Counted from the stretch's first letter, positions 22,901 to 35,511 are shown. The stretch: DNA of 64,000 nucleotides from Nymphaea colorata (GCF_008831285.2 NC_045143.1:17757655-17821654); one strand, 5' to 3'. Notes: a model not told the origin generated them from the sequence alone. A program made the numbers and translations.

Positions 22901-24895
22901 GTTTGTATTTGATTATATCTTACTATGACACATTAGAAATAAGTTAATTATCTGCATATTAGTTCCGCATTGTGTCTATTCTGAGTATCATAATGTGATT
23001 GGATATCATATGCTTGCTATTCAGTTTGGAACCGACATTCTCTTGATCTAGAATATCAAATCTTGATTGTGTTTGACATTCTTTTGAAACACGTTGCAGA
23101 AGCAACATCTGCAGTGGAATTAAATTGATCGACTTTGTAATATTAAGATTTCTACATATATGTTATTCTTGTGGCCAGAGGAATGCTGTGGCCAAATTCA
23201 AACATATCCATCGATGTTGAATATGTAACAAGTTGCTTGTGAACGATAAGTCGGTTCAATGTTAGATAGATATATCATAAATCTAGTTAGAAATATTGTA
23301 CATCACGAAGATTTAGCATGAAGATCAAACTAGCTTGTTAATCAAGCTCACATGCAGATCACCTCAGCAGCAATTCGTGGAATTTGCTGGTTCGCTGCTT
23401 GTATAGATGGTGGCATGAATTCCAATGTCGTTAAACACTACATTTGTCAATGCTTAATGTCTCCTACGCATGAGACTGACCTTGTAAACTGTATTTTGCG
23501 CCAGTTTGATTTCTCTCCCAACTCTAGCTCGATTAAATTAAAAGAAATATTTTTAAATATAAAATAATATATAAATATAATGAATCATAATAAAATATTA
23601 TAATTATATATAAAAATTAATAAAATATATATTAAAAAATATTATTGAGCCCACCTAGTACGGTTTTTTTTTTGGGCTCGGGCCTGGGTACCCACCGGTG
23701 GCCTGACCGGGTGCCGAAGCTTATATTTGGAGTGAAATTCGAGACCTGGATAGGATATCTCTTTTGGCTTCAAGTTGAATTGCATCATGTTTTGAGCTAT
23801 ATTTGTTTCTGTACATTTGCTTAATGCTATTTTGCTTGAGGCAATCTGATAAAATTTGTGCAAGAATCCTCTAACAGTTTTGATGGGGAAACATTTTTTT
23901 GTGTGAACCATGAAAAGGGGAGTGTGGGACGTGATTCCTGACTTTGGTCACACCCAATCAACCAAGTGACGTTTCTGGGTGCTTTGATTTAGGTGTGGAT
24001 ATCAGGCCAAGTACCGAACGAGTACTTTGTACAATTCAGGACTGGGATATTCAATTGTAGTAAAAATATGTTTTTTAGTTCTAAACGGACTGGGCAGGAC
24101 CTAAGCCCGGGTTACAATAAGTCAGACAGGGCCTAAGCTGTGATCTACCAGACCAGACCGGAGCTTTTAATTTGGTTATGTGTCCTCGACCAAAGAATCT
24201 CCTTCAACTACTCCATAACTGGACATGTTTGCTGTCTGCAGGATGTGTATGTTGGAGGCTTTCACACGGCATCAATTCCGTTGCAGTTTGGCTTGATGGA
24301 GCTTGTACGTCACCCTTCAGTGTTATTAAAAGCCCAAGAAGAGATGGATTCTGTTGTTGGCAAGAAGAGGCTGGTGGAAGAAAGAGACTTGGCCAACCTT
24401 CCTTACCTTGAGGCCATTGTGAAGGAGACACTGAGGCTGCACCCGCCAGTGCCAATGGTGCCCAGAGCAAGCACTGAGGATTGCAGAGTTGGGGAATATG
24501 ACATCCCAGCCAACACTTGGGTCTTTGTAAATGTGTGGGCGATGGGGAAGGACCCTTGCCTTTGGGACAGCCCGTCCGAATTTCGACCGGAGAGATTCCT
24601 TGGCAGTCCTGTAAACGTCAAGGGAGAGTACTTTGAGTTGCTCCCTTTTGGTAGCGGCCTGAGAATGTGCCCGGGCTCTGCCCATGCTCTGCTTGTGTTT
24701 CGCACTGTGCTCGCATGCTTGATACAATGCTTCGACTGGGAGGTTGATGGTGGCCCTAAAAGACTGGACGTGGAGGAAAGATCCGCTGGCATGACAGTTT
24801 CGATGGCGAACAAGTTGATTTGCCGTCCCATCCCTCGTTTTGATGCCCTAATCGTTGAATATAAATCAGCAAATGAGTCTCTAAACTACAGGTAG
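19907..24895 (+). CDS. Cytochrome P450 copy B, CYP93/CYP712-like (intact)
   Basis: Exons are 19907-20788 and 24242-24895, joined in phase 0 by GTAAGA...TGCAG, giving 511 residues, a normal plant P450 length. The start has strong context (GCTGCCATGG). Features: N-terminal membrane anchor 11-27, hinge LPPSPPSLPILG 35-46, C-helix W128-R132, I-helix GGFHTAS 299-305, ExxR E356-R359, FRPERF 408-413, and heme loop F430-GSGLRMCPG with Cys437 as iron ligand. Blocks such as ELLGGRSL, SVVGKKRLVEERDL and NVWAMGKDP and the intron position fit the CYP93/CYP712 part of clan 71. That group includes flavonoid and triterpenoid oxidases; the substrate here cannot be inferred. It should be an ER-bound monooxygenase using NADPH-P450 reductase. 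Oddity: the I-helix acid is His302. It is the only intact copy in the array. Confidence 0.9.
21535..21774 (-). mobile_element. tRNA-derived SINE, copy 1
   Basis: It is a 240-bp element in minus orientation flanked by a perfect 16-base target-site duplication, cacattgtctttattt, at 21519-21534 and 21775-21790. The introns of copies A and C show the unoccupied site. The RNA polymerase III internal promoter is visible: box A TAGCGTAGCTGG (complement of 21750-21761) and box B AGTTCGATTCC (complement of 21706-21716), 33 bases apart. The body reads the same as the second copy at 53222-53461 apart from the last base. Near its 3' end is GGCC-TTCG-GGCC followed by five T residues. No long poly(A) tail is present. 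Confidence 0.9.
23520..24200. mobile_element. Unidentified insert in the intron of copy B
   Basis: Homology to copies A and C stops after gatttctct (about 23518) and resumes near ctgtctgcag. Between them is a very AT-rich stretch (23530-23645), then GC-rich gggctcgggcctgggtaccc, and at 24080-24165 repeated 'acctaagc' and 'cagaccag' motifs. The sharp composition change suggests a transposable element, but I see no ends or domains. Confidence 0.4.
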
Positions 24896-24917
24896 ACGCT
24901 GTTGACAGATTGATGCT

Positions 24918-25208
24918 TAGTCTTCACATTTCAACCAAGGACGAAGATCTACCACGATCGAATAGAGTACTGCTCAACTAACACTCTATTGTGCTGGTTC
25001 TTATAATTATCTGTTTGCATGTTTGCTTCAGGATGATTGTTTCAAATCCAGCAAACGGTTTATGTGTTACAATCTGTTCCGCGATGTATCGTTTAGAATG
25101 TGCTTATGATATAAGTTGCCTCCATTTGTTTACGTATAATAATGGCATGTGCCGCTTGTTTGGGTGGTTACAACCATTTGACTACTTACAATAATTACAT
25201 GTGACGTT
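24918..25208 (+). repeat. 3' flank of P450 copy B
   Basis: It is the same sequence as 1-290, and the match continues without a break into the duplicated spacer that follows. Confidence 0.85.
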
Positions 25209-26141
25209 GATTGGGGGAAACCGGTTATGTGTGCGCTTGCACACTTTTGTGCATGGCTAGCGTCTGTAATAATGTAAATATCTCCATTAAAATGAAAAAC
25301 GACACCTTTAAAAAGACAAAAAGAAAACGGTAAAAATATTAAAAAACTAAAATGTACATAGTTTTTTTTTTCCTGCATATTTGGCAACTTAATGTCACAC
25401 ACGCCTCTCTACACGAACACATTGAACTGCCACTTAGTTATATGGGCTATAAATTTTGTAAGTTAATAGGGTTAATGACTAAAATACATTTTGTTTATAT
25501 TAAAAAAAAAACTTTTACACATACCTTTCTACACGAACACATTGTTATATGGGCTATATTTGTTCACCAAATTTTGTGCGTTAATAAGGTTGATGACTAA
25601 AATACAAAAAAACTTTTTTTTACAAGACAAATTAAAAATCTAAAAAAGTAAAAAAAAAAAAAAAAACCTACGAGGGACATTTTTTTTAAATCACCAAAAT
25701 ATCACACCGCCCTTTTAAGTCGTATGTAGTTTTTCATTAACCGGGAACCAACAAATGGTTCAAATGAATGAATGCACGGTAGCATGAATAGCGATGAAGT
25801 GCGTGCTGCTATTTAAGACACGCTAAAATTAGTCGATAGTTAACGCAATCTACAAAATGCCTATATAAAACTGACCATCTCTCTCTCTCTCTCTCTGTCT
25901 CCCTCATATGGCTGAATATAGAGACAAAGCCCTCCGTGTTCCACTCAAACCATCGCGCGCCCGAGGGTCTCTCGCTCTCTCTCACTTTCTCTAGGCGATG
26001 GAAGGTTGAAGCCATCCACAACACAATAAGGGGGGAGGCCTTAGAGAAGTACATTGAAAAGGCTAAAGCAGTTAGTACCTTACCTACTTAGAGCACAATT
26101 GAAGCTGAGGATGAAGCAAAGTCCTTCTACAAATAAAGAGA

Positions 26142-26807
26142 AGGGAGACATGCATAAGATTTTATATGCTTCAGCTATTGGTATTTAATGTATGCTATGG
26201 TGTGTATAAGGTCAGATATTGTTCATGCAATTGGGGTTGTCAATAGGTTACTCTCAAATCCTCTAAAGAGCGTTGGAGCGATGTGAAATGGATTTAGAGA
26301 TATTGTCAAGGTGCTAGTAATGTGTGTCTAAGTTATGGTGGATAGCAACCTACTTTGATAAGTTACACTGATTCATATATAGCAGGTGATGTTGATTTTA
26401 GAAAGTCAACATCTAGTTACTTGATCACATTAGCAGGTGGTGCGGTGTCATGGCAATCAAGACTTCAAAAGTGTGTGGCAATTTCTTGTATAGATGCAGA
26501 GTTTATTGCAGTGGCAGAGGCTAGTATAGAATTGTTATGGATGAAAAAGTTTATATAGGAACTTAGTTTTGATCAATAAAAGTATATTTTGTTTTATGTG
26601 CGATTCATCTTGGCAAAAATTCTACCTTTCATACAAGATCGAAACATATTGTTGTAAGGTATCATTAGACAAGTGATGTGTTAAAAGCAAAACAACTTGA
26701 ACTTGAGAAAATTCATACAGATGACAATGGTATTAATATGATGACTAAAGAATTGCCTTGTTCAAAGCTTGATGTGTTGTTCGATCATCGGTTTGGCAGG
26801 ATCCTTT
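26142..26807 (+). mobile_element. Copia RNase H remnant (duplicate of 1225-1890)
   Basis: It has the same content and breakage as the remnant at 1225-1890, with a few base differences (SYTDSYIAGDV in place of SYTDSYMAGDV). The 3' LTR follows from 26831. Confidence 0.85.
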
Positions 26808-26830
26808 ACATAGTCAGTGAAGGGAAAATG

Positions 26831-27560
26831 TGTTGGGTTGGATCTCCTTGATGTGGAGATCCAGATCTGAGCCAAAAGAAAAAAAACATCCATACTTGAA
26901 AAAAATGAAGAGGAGCATTTTTAATAAATTTAGTGGACTAAATCTAAGAATTTTAAAAAAATGGGCTGAAAGAGAAGGACACCCAATTTTTTGTGCAAGT
27001 TGGACTTTAGGGTTTTCTTCTCCTTTTTTGTAAGTTATTCTTGAAACCAAAGAAGAAAAGAAAGGAAAAGTTCTTGTTCTCCATTGATTTTTGAAGCCAT
27101 TACAGAGATTTAAAAGAGAGAGAAAGAAAGATTGAGAAGGGGAAATATTCCTTTACTGTTTGGGCATTTCTTCCATTCTTCTTCTCTTTGTTTATTGAAG
27201 ATTAGGGCAAGAGAAAGAGGGTTTCTTGTTGTGGGAAGATCATTGCTCTTAATTAGATGATATTCTTCCACTTCCTCCTCTTCATTTGCTTCATTGTTTC
27301 TTTATTTTGGTGATTATTGGGCTTTTGGAGTGTAGGCATTATATCTTGTCCTCTTGTAGTCATTTTCATATTACATAATGGATTTGTTTTTGGGTTGCTT
27401 TCAACCCGGTGGTATTTATCTCTCATTTTGAGAGGGTTTTATACGTTAAAATTAGCTCTTTTATTTCGCTTGAGATTATGATTTGATTGCTTGTTTCATT
27501 ATTATGTATTGAAATATATATATTTGTGAGATTCCTTAGATGATAAGGGTTTTATTTCGG
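26831..27560 (+). mobile_element. 3' LTR of the Copia remnant (duplicate)
   Basis: It is a copy of the LTR starting at 1914, with the same TGTTGGG start and an equally uncertain end. Confidence 0.65.
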
Positions 27561-27574
27561 GTGGAAGAAGTATT

Positions 27575-27790
27575 TTGTTTTGTGTGTGCACGAGAAATAG
27601 TTCTAACTGCATCGTTGAGCTGCAGCTTAACGGTCACTTCCCCTCCGAATTGGGCATGCTCTTTGGTGGCATTCCCACCACCATTGCGAGGCTTACTGCC
27701 CTCAGTACCTCTTTGACCCCATCCCCTCTTGCTTGGCCAACCTCGTGCACCTCAACTACAGATCATGGCTATCATTCGTTAATAACCCAA
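27575..27790 (+). pseudogene. LRR gene fragment (duplicate of 2640-2860)
   Basis: It reads NSSNCIVELQLNGHFPSEL where the first copy reads NSSNRIIELQL. It is as short and as broken as the first copy. Confidence 0.5.
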
Positions 27791-28239
27791 ATTTTTTGGA
27801 AATCTATACTTAACATTTTTCAAACATTTTACAACAGCTTTCAAGGAATTTCGACTTCAAACGCTTTAATTTCTCTTAATTTTGATCATTTTTTTCTTTT
27901 ATTTGACTATCAACTATATTTGTGATTTATTTGGATCTAGTTTTAGACTTTGGACACAAAGTCCAATCCCAATTTAAACTTATTTTACAATTCAAACTAG
28001 GATCCGGTCCAAAAACTCATATAAAAACCCAAAACAAATCCCTAAATCTAAATATGGATCCAAATCTCAGTTTTAGGTCCAAAATAGATCACTAGATCCA
28101 AATTCAGATTCAAATACCAGCCCAGATCCAAACCAGATCTAAGTTACAGCTCTAGATCCAAAATGAATCCATATCCAAATCCAAATTCTAAAACTAGATC
28201 CAAACAACAAATGTCAAACAATCAAACTAAACAAATTGT

Positions 28240-28930
28240 ATAAACAAACTTTCTATTCAATTGATAATTTGTAAACATTTGAGATGATATAGCTGCTCTC
28301 ATAGCATTGTTGCTTCCTTGCTGATGTGTTTGGCTTGCAATTTCAGGTTCACTTAAGACAAAGTTATCATTTGAAGGTGCATCTTCATCATCAAATTACT
28401 CGGTGTTTGGATTGTGTTCAATTATGAAGTTGTGCAATACACATGTTGCAAGAACGATTTGAGCTTGTTTTTGGAATGGATACTGGACTTGTATTTTAAA
28501 TATTGAAAAACGACCTTTCAACATGCCGAAAGTTCTTTCTTCTGTATTTCAGAGTGATGAATGCTTATGGTTGAATAATTCTTCTTCAGCTCTAGGTGAG
28601 CGTGCTCCCCGAGGGTTAAACTTAGACATATGATAACGATGCCCTCGATAAGGTGTTAGCAAACCGACAATGTTTGGAATTAGCAAGATAATATTTGCCT
28701 ACAATTGAACACAATTTAGTTATACATTGATACATGCTTCTTAATAAAAGAGTGAATTGGTTGGTGGAACTACATACCTTCTGGGACAACAAACGGGTCC
28801 GTTTCATGATCAAGTGCATTATACAATACTCTTGAGTCTATTGCACTTCCTTCCCATCCAGCCAAAACATAGTGGAATCGATTGTCGAACCCGACCATAG
28901 CCAAAACGTAGTGGAATCGAGTGTCGAACC
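28240..28930 (-). pseudogene. Harbinger transposase remnant (duplicate of 3290-3990)
   Basis: It has the same order of DDE_Tnp_4 motifs on the minus strand and the same frame breaks, plus new changes; for example the frame over LHNFIIEHNPN is shorter here because of a stop. Confidence 0.72.
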
Positions 28931-30633
28931 CGAACTATCATTGCCTATTGTCTAAGGCTACTATCATTGCCTATTGTCTAAGGCTCTAGCACAACACCTA
29001 AAACCCACAAAACCCGATTCCATTATCAGCCTTCCATTGAACATAAATAAGGAAACATGGATACCAAGACAGAGAAAGAGAGAGAGTCTCTCATTTTGTT
29101 TTTGGTAACCAGAAGAAACAAGACCAGAAAAAGAACGATCAGCAATGCATGGTTGTTGATTTTTAGTAACCAATTCCTGCATCCATTCCTTTATTCTTCT
29201 TGAATGTTCAGAAAAGCCCCCAAGATGTGTGTGTCTTTCATGCCAACTAGTTCAGAAGCTGCTAGCAGTGCAGAAAATGAGGAGACAATCGACAAAGACC
29301 ACATCCCACATGGCCAGGAGGCCAGACTTGAGACCTTGAAGCTGAAGAAGGACAAGAGTTCAATACCCCGATGAGTCTCTCTTGGCATCGGCACAATCTT
29401 GTCATGAGCCTTCCAAAGAAAAGGAGAAGTGAAACAGTGCAGAAGAATTGTTCACGTATCATAGACTATAGGAACAAATCTTTTACTACCCATTGTTGAG
29501 CAAACTGTGAAACATGCAAAGATAATGTAAGAGCTCCTACAAGGCTGATTTGATTCAGCAGAAAATGAGAGGAAACTGGCCAGTTGAAAAGAGAATACCC
29601 AACTTCTGGTACCTACACCTTGGTTAACCCTGTACCCAATTGACGTAGCTTGAGACTTTTAAGTTGAAACAATCTGGTCATGAGCCTTCCCATGCTCAGC
29701 TTGTGCATCAAAGAAAGGACAAGGAGACAGTATACAAGAATTGTTCAAGTACCACAGGAAAGGTTACAGGAACAAAGTTTTACAACTCATTGTTGAGCAA
29801 CTGCTAAACTTGCAAAGATAATGTAAGACCACCGATAGAGCTCATTTGATTTAGCAGAAGATGACAGGAAAATGCCCAGTTGGGAAGCAAATTTCAACTT
29901 CTGCACCACTAAATGAAACAAATATCAAAATAAGAAGATGACAAAAAATTTGAGCTTCTTGCCTCATGAAACAAACAAGGCCCTAGGATACACTAATTTC
30001 TCCCTTAAGGGTACTTGCAGAACCCAACAAAAGACACGGCTGTCTCAAACCTCCCAAAGAACAACCCGATACCAAAACCACCGAGAAATTTGCAGAGGTT
30101 TTCTGACTGTCACAAACCTGGAGAACATGGAAAAGATATTCTGGGCCAGTAAAGCAAGTAAGCAACCTATGCTAGAGTTGATCACTGATATGAACAAAAG
30201 AAGGCTTGCTCATAAGACGAGCAAGAGATTTGGTGCTTTCCTCATTTCGGCAGCCACCAGGCAATCGATTGAACGGGAACTCAAAATCCACAAAGTATCT
30301 TGGATTTAAGCATAAAAAGACAGAGTGAGAGAGGAGGAGTAAGGATCAACTGGCGGTGGAATTCTTCACGGTTCCATCAATACAAAAAGAAGCAATCAGA
30401 GAAAAAACATCATGGGGCAGTAATAGAGGGCAACAAATCAACTTTTTCTCATCAAGATTTCATGTTTATGCAAAAAAAAACATCAAACCGGCAAAGAGAG
30501 ACGCAAAGACAAGGTAGCAAATGAAACGCCCAAATCTAGAAGGAGGAGAAGCGAGAGAGATATTGAGCAACTCACGGGGCAGTAATAGAGGTGAAGGAGC
30601 GGCAACTATGGCAGTGGAGGATGCTGCCTGTCT
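28931..30633 (-). mobile_element. Probable Harbinger 5' part (duplicate), no gene seen
   Basis: It corresponds to 3991-5679. The 123-codon open frame of the first copy persists at 29938-30309 with one residue changed. That follows from the recent duplication and is not evidence of coding. Confidence 0.4.
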
Positions 30634-33600
30634 ATGCATTTCTCTTCCCTGCCGGTGAGAAGCCACAGAAGAACTAAGGGCAACTCGTCTATCATTGTCC
30701 CTTCCATCTTCCTCGTTATCATTTTTTGCCGGTTCTTGTCTAATCGATCCACCTTCAGGCTCCCACCTTCTCCACCTTCTCTCCCGATCTTGGGCCACGC
30801 TCACCTCTTACTCGGCAGCACCCCTCACTGTGCATTACAAAAGCTTAGCATTCGATACGGCCCACTCCTGTATCTCCGAATCGGCTGTGTGCCAGTAGTT
30901 GTCGCTTCCTCACCGTCGCTTGCCAGAGAATTCCTCAATGTCCATGGATCTTCCTTCTCCTCTCGTCCCCACATCACCCTACTGGACACTCTGTTGTACG
31001 GCCGTGACGACTTCGCATTTGCGCCAGTGGGGCCCTTATGGAAAACAATGAGGAAAACATGCATGGTGGAGCTCCTTGGCGGCAGGTCGCTCCGACGCTT
31101 CAGCTTCATTCGGCAGCAGGAGAACGGCTGCTTCTTACGGGCCATGATGGCGACCGCTGGTGAGCCGGTGGACGTGTCGGCAAATTTTGGGGAACTAACT
31201 GGCAACATCTTGGTGACGATGGCGACGGGGAGGAGGATAGAGAAGGCATCACGAGTGCTGGATTTGGTGCAGGAAGCATCTGAGATAGGCGGCCAGTTCT
31301 ATCTTGGTGATTACTTCAAGTTTATGAGCAAGTGGGATGTGCAGGGATACAAGAAAAAGTGCAGAGATATTCATACTCGATGGTCTTATGGAGGAGGTGG
31401 TGAAGGAGCACCAAAGCAGGAGAATGGAGAAGACGGTGGAGAGTAAAGATATCATCGATGTTCTTCTAAAGAGCATAAAAAAAGACAAGGAAGAGGGAGA
31501 GATCACCAAGGAGAATGTCAAGTCTCTTATTTTGGTAAGAAACATGCACCAGTTCTCGCCCATGCCTCATCATGCTGCAGCCCATGCCTCATCATGCTGC
31601 AGGCTATCACTTTTAGTAGAAAAGTTGCAGTTTTCATTTCAATATATACAACATAGCTAGTGTTATAACCATAGACATACAAAACATGTTTTTTTTTTTT
31701 TTTTTTTTGAGAAAACACATATAAGAGGGCGAGAAATAAGTCAGTCGTTTAAAGCTTTTAAAAAAACGTTGTTTTTTTTAAAATACGCCAAAACGAAAAA
31801 TTTTAGGTTTTTTTTTTTACATTTTTTAATGTCAACCTACTTGTTTCATTTTTTAACTTTTATTTGTTGCTTATTTACTTTTTTTTTATTTGTTTATTAG
31901 TTTCTAACTTATTTTAATTTTTCCCTAATTTGAAGGTTTTTTTTTTACCTTGGGCAATAAAAAGCTTCATGAAAGTCCGAATGCTTAAAACTGTATAACA
32001 TTTTGTAGAGATTTTATGAATAAACTCTTAAGACTCTTCTGAAATCATTTTTATTCTTCCAACTTGTATAATTTTCTTTTTCAGTCGATCGACATGTGTA
32101 CTAATTAGCTAGATAATGTCGACCCTCACATTGTCTTTGTTTACTTTGTTCGTTTAGAAACCTATTTCTACAGATTTGAACTATAATGTAGCAAGCTGGT
32201 TTTTGCCGAGATCCCAAAATAATGGTTGAAATTATGTAGATACGAAACCATTTTTTTTTACGTATTTTTTTTTCTTTATTCAATTTCTGTTAGCTACAGG
32301 GAATATAAGGTTCCATGGGACCTAATCAAATCATTTTTGAATGGGCCCTCAACGTTGTTTATTGAGGGCCGCCATCTCTCCGTCACCAGTCACCACCAAC
32401 CGAGGGTTTCTTTTTTTTATTTATTTATTAAAATATTTAAAAAAAATTGAATTGAATATTTTATTCTATTACCGGAAGAGAGCAGAAGCTCGATCCAACC
32501 CCTCATCCATGACAACTCTATTTCTTACTTTATTACTTTAATACTGAAGGAGCCATTGTTTGAGAATTACATACAAAAGTTGAGGGTCGCCTCTTTGATG
32601 ATCAGTTTCAAAAGTTTGGCCGTTATATTTGATGTTTGCCCATTTGCTTGGCTCCTATTAATAATAAAATGTCATTTCTTATTCATTGGTTATTGAATCT
32701 TGGATCGCTAAATCCATGCTGGTTTCGTTTTTGGATATAGATCTTATTGTTATATTGTGTCCAAATATATTTTGGGCCCGGATGTGATTTCTGTCGAAGT
32801 CATTTAACTTCTGATTTTATATCTAGTTAACGTTTAAGATCCATGGGTTGCAATTCAGTTTGGATATATTTTAAATCCAGATCTGGACTATCTATTTTGG
32901 ATAATTTGGTTTGGGAACTAAATCCTGTTTGTATTGGATTACATCTTACTATGGCACATTACAAACAAGTTAATTATCTGCATATTAGTTCCGCATTGTG
33001 TCTATTCTGAATATGATAATGTGATTGGATATGATATGCTTGCTATTCAGTTTGGAACCAACATTCTCTTGATCTAGAATATCAAATCTTGATTGTGTTT
33101 GACATTCTATTGAAACCTGTCACAGAAGCAACATCTGCAGTGGAATTAAGATTTCTACATATATGTTATTCTTGTGGCCAGATGAATGCTCCGGCCAAAT
33201 TCAAACATATCCATCGATGTTGAATATGTAACGATTTGCCTGTGGACGATACGTAGGTTCTTATTATAAATCTGGATAGATATATTGTAACTCACTAAGA
33301 TTTAGCATGAAGATGAAGCTAGCTTGTTAATGAAGCTCATACGCAGTAACGCAGATGAGTCCCTCAGTGGCAATTCGCGGAATTTGCTGGTTGGCTGCTT
33401 GTATAGATGGTGGCATGAATTCCAATGTCGTTCAACACTCCATTTGTCAATGCTTAATGCCTCCTACGCCTGTGACTGACGTTGTAAACTGTATTTTGCG
33501 CCAGTTTGATTTCTCTAACAGCTCCTCTATTGTGATTAGAGCAAATATCGAAACCTGGACTAAGTAATTGAATGATCGCTTGGAAGGTAGGGAGAGCTTG

Positions 33601-33800
33601 GAAACTGCCCTGGGTGCCTTAGTTTAGACGTGCTCTCCTTCATAGTATTTCAACTACTCCTTAAGAGGTCGTTTGATTGCTGTCCACTGGGACAGGACAG
33701 ACAGGACGTCCTGTCCATTACACCATTGTCCTGTCTTCATGGACAATGGTGTTCCTTGTCCACCGTTTGATGATTTTAGGAACAGAACACTATGTTCTTC

Positions 33801-34040
33801 TTGTCCGGCGTTTGTTTCGTGTGTGTCTGTTCTGTCTTGTCCGGCGTTTGTTTCGTGTGTGTCTGTTCTGTCTTGTCCGGCGTTTGTTTCGTGTGTGTCT
33901 GTTCTGTCTATTCTGTCCGTCCTGTCCGGCGTTTGTTTCGTGTGTGTTTGTTTTGTCTGTTCTGTCCGTCTTGTCTAACGTTTGTTTTTGTCTTGTCCGA
34001 TCTATCCGTTCTATCCGATGTTTAATCCTGTCTAACGTTT
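33801..34040. repeat. 36-bp tandem repeat inside the left Harbinger end
   Basis: The unit is built on ttgtccggcgtttgtttcg plus tgtgtgtctgttctgtc. It is repeated about three times nearly perfectly, then continues as degenerate copies (gtccgtcttgtctaacgtttg). Related gtccagcgtttgatg motifs occur in the right end near 39190, as expected for subterminal transposase-binding repeats. Confidence 0.8.
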
Positions 34041-34697
34041 GTACTGAAAGAAACCTTCAATTTCAATATCTCATGTATTTATTTCGAGAGAATATTTTAT
34101 TTACAAGTACAACTTCATCAACATTAAATAAGAAAAAACAAAAAACTTAAAAGCCTTTTATCAGCAATACAAAACACCAGTGAACAAAGGGGGAAGCATT
34201 CAGATCACATTGGAAGGAACATGTTCAAATAATGTAAGAGCGTGCGCCCTTCAAATATCTTAACAGTTCAAGCAGGAAAGACTTTCAATTAAACATAAAA
34301 TGAATTATTCTTCCTGAATGCCATAAACATTTCACAATTTTCTCTATCAATGTTAACAAGTATTAACAAAGAGCCACCTAACCACCATCCAAAGGATCAT
34401 GTCAGGGTAGAATCATGCCCAGGCAACGCCTTCACCACCACTAATGAACTAAAACACCATGCTCCCGTACAAATTGTTTAAAATATTCAATTGTTGTAAG
34501 CCATAAAACAAAAACAAGTATGACAACTTGCTAGATTACTAGTCTTCTGTCATGCACACTACTCTTCCCAAGATGCATCACCGTCTGGTTCCTGCATTTC
34601 ATAAGTTAAAAAGACAAACAAATAATTAGGTTATCATGATAAAGTATTAAAATAATCAACTATAATTAAAACAATGACATATAATATAATGAGAATG

Positions 34698-35293
34698 TTA
34701 CACAATCAATATCTTACTTGAAATATAATCATTCCACATTGTTGAAGTAATCTGCTCACAAAGATCATTGTTGCTACCACGTATTTGCGTTTGTTCAGTA
34801 TTTTCATCATCATTTATAATTTCAATTACTTCACTATCATTTATATCATCAGAGGGAAATTGTTCAGCATTTGGATTGTGGTTAATTATAAAATTATGAA
34901 GAACACATGTTGCTTGTACAATTTTAACTTGAGTGGATACTGGATATGACACATGATTCTTCAAAATCGGAAACCTTGCCTTAAGCAAACCGAACACTCT
35001 CTCCACAGTAGTACGCAAAGATGAATGTCTATAGTTGTACAATTCTTCTTTTGTGTCAATTTGCCTAGATCCAGAGACATTAAACTCTGATAGATGGTAC
35101 CGACATCTTCTATATGGAGTTAATAATCCGACAATATTTTTCTTGGGTGTCCGTGCATGCAGTCATGCACAAATTGGGCTCCTGCTAGTCGATTAGTATG
35201 TACTAAATTTCTAGTAGGTCTATCTTGAGCTTTCAAGCATTCCATCATCAACCACATAATGAGAATAAAGATAACTGTAGATATTTCGTCCAT
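34698..35293 (-). pseudogene. Harbinger transposase with internal deletion
   Basis: Read on the minus strand from the ATG at 35291-35293, it gives MDEISTVIFILIMWLMMECL, then NLVHTNRLAGAQFVHDCMHG. This fits the N-terminus of plant Harbinger transposases. Near 35140 it jumps directly to IVGLLTPYRRCRYHLSEF, YNYRHSSLRTTVERVFGLL and LHNFIINHNPN, the C-terminal part of DDE_Tnp_4. The central region, carrying the helix-turn-helix and the first two catalytic acids, is missing, with a frame change at the junction. An active product is not possible. The remaining C-terminal part (34698-35042) is open for 114 codons. Confidence 0.82.
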
Positions 35294-35511
35294 CCTGATA
35301 ATAAATACATAAATTAATGAGAATAAACACTATTTAATTGCAAAGAATTGTGAAATAAAAAACAATTGCAAGCACGTTCATAGCCATTGTATATCGCAAA
35401 TTATTAACAATTAAAAACATAAAAAATATACTAATACAAACAATTAGAATATATCACAAATTACAAACAGTTACACGCATCAAAAGTAATGCATAATTAC
35501 AAACTTGTCAT

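Larger units (their letters stand above)
20789..24241 (+). other. Intron of P450 copy B
   Basis: It is 3453 bases, against 2112 in copy A. The extra length comes from a 240-bp SINE (21535-21774), a further insert at about 21170-21300 and a replaced 3' part (about 23520-24200). The rest aligns with the introns of A and C. Splice sites are canonical. Confidence 0.8.
24918..30683 (+). repeat. Segmental duplication of 1-5729
   Basis: This 5.8-kb block repeats the left end of the window in the same orientation at an offset of 24917, rising to about 24954 after small insertions. I noticed no difference over the first 1.2 kb; later there are scattered substitutions and small indels (for example one extra c near 26984, and a 26-base tandem duplication at about 28937-28985). 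At 30680-30683 the match jumps within copy A from 5729 to 6820 and continues through the P450. The block therefore belongs to one larger unit: P450 3' end, spacer, A-like P450. Confidence 0.92.

Noticed and set aside
33673-34150. Open frames with a repeated LVRRLFRVCLFC-type 12-residue unit
   Set aside because: The repeat comes from a 36-bp tandem DNA repeat in the Harbinger end. All three frames are open because 36 is divisible by three.
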